Assembly: GCA_016788865.1 (NCBI GenBank) | Contig: JAEUSB010000036.1 | Location: 1 to 37,401 of the forward strand | DNA: 37,401 nucleotides | Reading direction: 5' to 3' | From: Leptospirales bacterium | GTDB taxonomy: Bacteria > Spirochaetota > Leptospiria > Leptospirales > Leptonemataceae | In this document: in pieces, positions 34,802 through 37,401 of the stretch | How the letters are laid out: the number at the start of each line of letters is the position of its first letter | Numbering within the stretch: the first letter of the stretch is position 1 | Notes under the pieces: generated by a model | The model's input: the letters and a program-made list of their open reading frames with translations, nothing else | What the model was told of the DNA's origin: nothing | Databases searched by the model: none | Position numbers and translations under genes: made by a program

Positions 34802-35436
34802 TGGGTATTCCTGCGAATGCCAATCTCAGGTCAGAGCCAGGCTATGTCAACATTGCAACGTTAGGGAAGCAAGCGATAAGATCCCACGGTTGCGGTAGGT
34901 CCGAAGGTCTTTTAGGCGCGTTCGGGATTTAGCCAATGAGCTGGAGAATTTGTGCCATCTGATTTGCGAAGTTCCGACTTTACTCTGAAGTCGGAACTTC
35001 AGGGGTCCCAATAGCTTGCTGGTGGTGCCTCAGGGAAGGCAATAGACCGGTCCCAACAGCAGTTAGTCCAAATGGTTCCCGATGGGAGAGACGCTTCTGC
35101 AAGGCGTTGAAAAGGTCCCTGTTCCGCGCGGGTCGCACGGCCCGATCCGGGGTTCGAAAAAAGGGGCAGATATGTGAGATTTGAGTTTTCTGAGGAGGTT
35201 CCCCCGGACTGTGAAGTCCGCATAACGTTCAAAAAGAAAGATGTCATTCTAGGAATCTCGATTTCCGGAAAAATTTCATTTCCCGCGAATCAGTCGGGCC
35301 CGGGACCCCGGCATTCTAGACCTCAATAAACTGCTCCGGTTTGCCATTTTACGACTTGAAACTTGATTTTCCGTCGTGTACCACAACTTTCACTGCTGTT
35401 TCCGTAACTGTTAATTGACATTTCTTACTGTTATCT
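34802..35436. other. gene-free stretch with hairpin and possible dispersed repeat
   Basis: No convincing gene is present in 635 nt. It holds a strong hairpin (34968-35000) followed by about 220 nt whose minus-strand translation, in a frame without a plausible start, includes ARNRDLFNALQKRLSHR. I recall similar strings from spurious Leptospira proteins. A dispersed non-coding repeat is therefore possible. The remainder to 35436 shows nothing recognisable. Confidence 0.5.
34968..35000. repeat. 13-bp perfect inverted repeat (AGTTCCGA type hairpin)
   Basis: GAAGTTCCGACTT and AAGTCGGAACTTC are exact complements around a 7-nt loop. The arms share AGTTCCGA with the hairpin at 10209-10237. No T-run follows, so a plain terminator is less likely than a repeat element. 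Confidence 0.8.
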
Positions 35437-35946
35437 TCAAAACCACGCTGTTATCGGTCCAAAAAATGCATCATTATGAAATACGTATGCTTGCGTCATT
35501 CTCGCCGCATATTCTGCACCCCTGTATCGTTTTACCGCCTTCTCGTAGAGTTTTCGCGCTTCTTCGGGATCTCTCTTCAGTCCCAGTTTCTTGCGCTTGC
35601 CTCTGACACTTATTGTGGCGAGCCAGCTATCTCTATGACTTACAGCAACCATTCCCAGGCATGCAGCTTCCGCTATGTTCGTCCATGCGTTGTCCAACTT
35701 GTTCTTGTTCTTGTGCTCCAGCTTGATATGCCGCAGCGGCCAGGCGCCTGTCATGTATAACCAGGCCAGTCTGTGGGCAGGTTGTAACTGGCGATGGATA
35801 CTAATAAAGACATAGCCACCTCTTCGCGGCTTTGGTTCTATGGGGCCCTGGTTGCGACCTGCGATACGTGTGAATATACCAGTCTCAGGATCATATGTCA
35901 CGACCTTCTTCAGTTGTTCTTGAGTAAGTCTGTTCTTCCTTCTCAT
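35437..35946 (-). CDS. phage-type HNH/AP2-like DNA-binding endonuclease
   Basis: The protein has 169 residues. It starts LTQEQLKKVVTYDPETGIFTRI, then GGYVFISI...AHRLAWLYMTGAWP and the metal-site region LEHKNKNKLDNAWTNIAEA. This is the layout of homing or phage HNH proteins. The C-terminal part (SWLATISVRGKRKKLGLKRDPEEARKLYEKA) resembles an AP2-like DNA-binding segment. The usual IDHxN and NLR motifs are changed to LEHKN and NIAE, so activity is uncertain. The start at 35946 has GGAGGG upstream and overlaps the previous stop (ATGA); the frame to 36030 would intrude on that gene. Confidence 0.85.
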   Translation of the reverse strand: MRRKNRLTQEQLKKVVTYDPETGIFTRIAGRNQGPIEPKPRRGGYVFISIHRQLQPAHRLAWLYMTGAWPLRHIKLEHKNKNKLDNAWTNIAEAACLGMVAVSHRDSWLATISVRGKRKKLGLKRDPEEARKLYEKAVKRYRGAEYAARMTQAYVFHNDAFFGPITAWF

Positions 35947-36527
35947 GCTTTCAAATCCCTCCATCGCCAGAGCATCTGGCGCTTCGAATCGGCTAGATGC
36001 CGCGCTGCAAGCATACAAGCTAAGGCCCACTCGGTGTTTGGAGATCCGATCCCTTCGCGCATCATCGCTCGGTAAGCGTTAGCGGCTGCTTCGGCCCATG
36101 TTTTGAATAGGGAAGGGGTCGTTCGAGACGTTCTTACACGATTGAGATTCTTGCACTCAATGATAGCACGTCCCTTGAATTCATATTGGCGAATTGTCTG
36201 ACTGGCTCTCGTGTCGATTTGTCGCAGACTATTGGATGCTGTTCGAATCCACCCCGACAAGTTCCTCCTCGCCAATTGCTGAAGCGCGTAAACACGTTCC
36301 TGAACAGCGAAATGCCAGGCGCGATTCTTTTTCCTTCCGATGAGGACAATCCTTGCCCGGATTGAAACGTTTCTGATCTCGATCGTGTTTCGTTGAGCGC
36401 AATGCCCCCAGGACCGCCAGGAATGTAATGCCGGCTGCCTAAGCCGGTCTATCCTCTGTTCAAATCGGCGACATTGATCCCGAACTCGAAAGGTCGGGAA
36501 CTCTATCCTTTCTTCTTTCGCTTTGAT
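35943..36527 (-). CDS. phage-cassette protein of unknown function with non-standard start
   Basis: The reading frame is open from 36527 to 35943 (about 194 residues). It includes EFPTFRVRDQCRRFEQRI, NVSIRARIVLIGRKKNRAWH and ECKNLNRVRTSRTTPSLF, which look protein-like throughout. There is no ATG near the 5' end. GGGAGAG lies 6 nt before an ATC codon (36525-36527), so initiation at ATC, or a lost ATG, is suspected. The first ATG/GTG/TTG available is TTG at 36275, which would cut off 84 residues. The 3' end overlaps the next gene (ATGA). The basic composition fits a nucleic-acid-binding phage protein; the family is unknown. Confidence 0.6.
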   Translation of the reverse strand: MKAKEERIEFPTFRVRDQCRRFEQRIDRLRQPALHSWRSWGHCAQRNTIEIRNVSIRARIVLIGRKKNRAWHFAVQERVYALQQLARRNLSGWIRTASNSLRQIDTRASQTIRQYEFKGRAIIECKNLNRVRTSRTTPSLFKTWAEAAANAYRAMMREGIGSPNTEWALACMLAARHLADSKRQMLWRWRDLKA

Positions 36528-36790
36528 GAGCTTCTCTCCCGATGTGCGACAATGGCCTTTGCTATGTCGATCACGTCCTGTTCCAGTAGGTTACGCTTCA
36601 GTTTTGAAACCCGCGTCTCGACCAGGTAGATGTTTGCAAAGCAGTGCTTGCCGCCCTGCTGCAAGGGGACAATGTGCTCCGCAATTGTATTCTGGGGTGT
36701 TAGATCCAGTCCGGACAACGCGCACTTGTATTTCTGACGCTCTAGAAGAGCATAGAAGTCTTTCGTGCGGAACGAGTACTTGTTACTCAT
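36503..36790 (-). CDS. small HNH endonuclease-like protein
   Basis: The protein has 95 residues. It has CALSGLDLTPQNTIAEHIVPLQQGGKHCFANIYLVE, with a C-x2-G start, the central EHIVP and the later N of an HNH nuclease, and ends in a Lys/Arg-rich tail. GGAG lies 7 nt before the ATG, which overlaps the upstream stop (ATGA). It probably acts as a phage nuclease or nicking protein. Its 3' end overlaps the unknown gene at 35943-36527. Confidence 0.85.
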   Translation of the reverse strand: MSNKYSFRTKDFYALLERQKYKCALSGLDLTPQNTIAEHIVPLQQGGKHCFANIYLVETRVSKLKRNLLEQDVIDIAKAIVAHRERSSSKRKKKG

Positions 36791-37401
36791 CTTTTTCTCC
36801 TTTCTTTTTTACGAATTGCATTGGTCCATTCTCGGGCCCGCCCATCGAAACCGTCGCGATCAACTGAATAGAGCACCGGCGGTAGCTCCGGCGCTTTCAG
36901 ACGGATGAAATACTTTGCCCGTTGGCTATGTCCCCTAATCGATTCACTCGTGATACTCGCGATTCCCGTCGTAGCCCAGATGCGCATGACGCGAAGCATC
37001 TCCCGGGTCAAGCTCTGAGAATCGGCTTGAAGGTGTCTTTTGCCGCGAAGCGTGATCCAGTCCCAAAGATCGCCCGCGACCGCTGCATACCTTCTTTCGG
37101 CGCGTCGACGGTGCTCTTCGGATCTGGCGCTTTGCCAGAATGCGAGGCATTCATTCATTCTGCGCTGCAATTGTGTGCTTGTCCCGCGCAGCCTTCGCAT
37201 TCGCGCCAGAATGTCTGAGTGAGATTCAAGAAGCTTCTTGCACCGTTCGGGATCCGGAGGGGAATACAAGGCCTCGCGAATTCTCTGCGCGAACCAACCC
37301 TCGCCCGGGGATATCTCTGGAAGCGAATCCGCACTCGGTACCAGGGTACACGTTCCCTGTTCCCTCCGTCCCTGCCCCCGCTGTCCCTGTCCCTTCTGCC
37401 C
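36787..37401 (-). CDS. partial phage-cassette protein with Gly/Gln-rich repeat N-terminus
   Basis: The frame has no stop up to the window edge (37401), so the true start lies outside. The visible part begins with a Gly-Gln-Arg repeat (GQKGQGQRGQGRREQG). It continues as SADSLPEISPGEGWFAQRI and then a helical, basic region (SQRAKYFIRL...). A start inside the window, at TTG 37269, would leave out this coherent N-terminus. The gene overlaps the next one (ATGA) and heads the cassette in this window. Phage replication proteins often have such low-complexity Gly/Gln linkers. The exact function is not recognised. Confidence 0.65.
   Translation of the reverse strand, partial: GQKGQGQRGQGRREQGTCTLVPSADSLPEISPGEGWFAQRIREALYSPPDPERCKKLLESHSDILARMRRLRGTSTQLQRRMNECLAFWQSARSEEHRRRAERRYAAVAGDLWDWITLRGKRHLQADSQSLTREMLRVMRIWATTGIASITSESIRGHSQRAKYFIRLKAPELPPVLYSVDRDGFDGRAREWTNAIRKKERRKR
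37353..37401. repeat. imperfect tandem GGGACA-type minisatellite at the window edge
   Basis: On the minus strand, seven GGG runs are separated by 2-5 nt (plus strand CCC runs beginning at 37355). They encode the Gly/Gln repeats of the partial protein above. The spacing would allow a G-quadruplex in the coding strand. Confidence 0.75.

Noticed and set aside
34999..35247. Minus-strand open frame of 82 codons in the gene-free stretch
   Set aside because: Composition is rich in Ser/Gly/Arg, there is no ribosome-binding site, and it overlaps suspected repeat DNA. Treated as non-coding.
37353..37401. Considered as the edge of a CRISPR array
   Set aside because: Repeat units are only a few bases long, imperfect and in frame with a protein. 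There are no spacers.

Overview
The window looks like chromosomal DNA from a spirochaete of the Leptospira/Leptonema/Turneriella group. I infer this from several lipoproteins with spirochaete-style lipoboxes, a lipoprotein that resembles the Leptospira LIC_13355 family (from memory), and the outer-membrane genes (two TolC-type channels, a TonB-dependent receptor, a porin) that show a diderm envelope. Base composition is roughly balanced. No rRNA, tRNA or CRISPR array was seen.

Layout. (1) About 60-10135, minus strand: a copper/silver-type efflux operon. Read from high to low coordinates it holds a His-rich mini membrane protein, an RND pump, a small HEGH protein, an internal terminator hairpin, a TolC-like channel, a second His-rich mini protein, a small exported protein, a His/Met-rich anchored protein, a CPC-type Cu+ P-type ATPase with YHS and CPMHP domains, and another small exported protein. 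(2) 10517-14530, plus strand, divergent from it: a compact operon of porin, FMN-binding protein, two small integral membrane proteins and an ApbE flavin transferase lipoprotein. A decayed merR gene is fused to its 3' end. (3) 15111-20460, plus strand: a second metal-efflux module (His-rich mini protein, small exported protein, TolC-like channel, CzcA-type pump with the divalent-cation signature). Neither RND module has an adaptor (CusB/CzcB) gene in the window.

(4) 20644-26934: a vitamin B12 island. A membrane protein resembling ECF S components and a lipoprotein lie on the minus strand behind one cobalamin riboswitch. Divergently come tonB, then a second cobalamin riboswitch, a BtuB-like receptor, a beta-propeller-like lipoprotein (position and type recall Bacteroides BtuG) and another lipoprotein. 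Together they would bind B12 at the surface, import it across the outer membrane and possibly across the inner membrane. (5) 26962-29030: a decayed fragment of a czcA 3' end, then a Zn/Cd-type P-type ATPase whose phosphorylation motif reads DKTRT instead of DKTGT.

(6) 29135-34801: a TetR regulator and a CPBP-family membrane protein share a clear operator. They are followed by a minus-strand series encoding a CPBP protein, an AraC regulator, a metallo-beta-lactamase-fold hydrolase, a DUF3703 protein and a YeiH-type transporter. (7) 34802-37401: a gene-free stretch with hairpin/repeat material, then a tightly overlapping minus-strand cassette with two HNH-type proteins and two unknown proteins. 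It looks like part of a phage or prophage that continues past the window edge.

The main themes are metal homeostasis (three efflux systems, one with a decayed regulator and one with an altered catalytic motif) and cobalamin acquisition. The flavin-transfer operon lies between the two RND modules and is the least explained system here.
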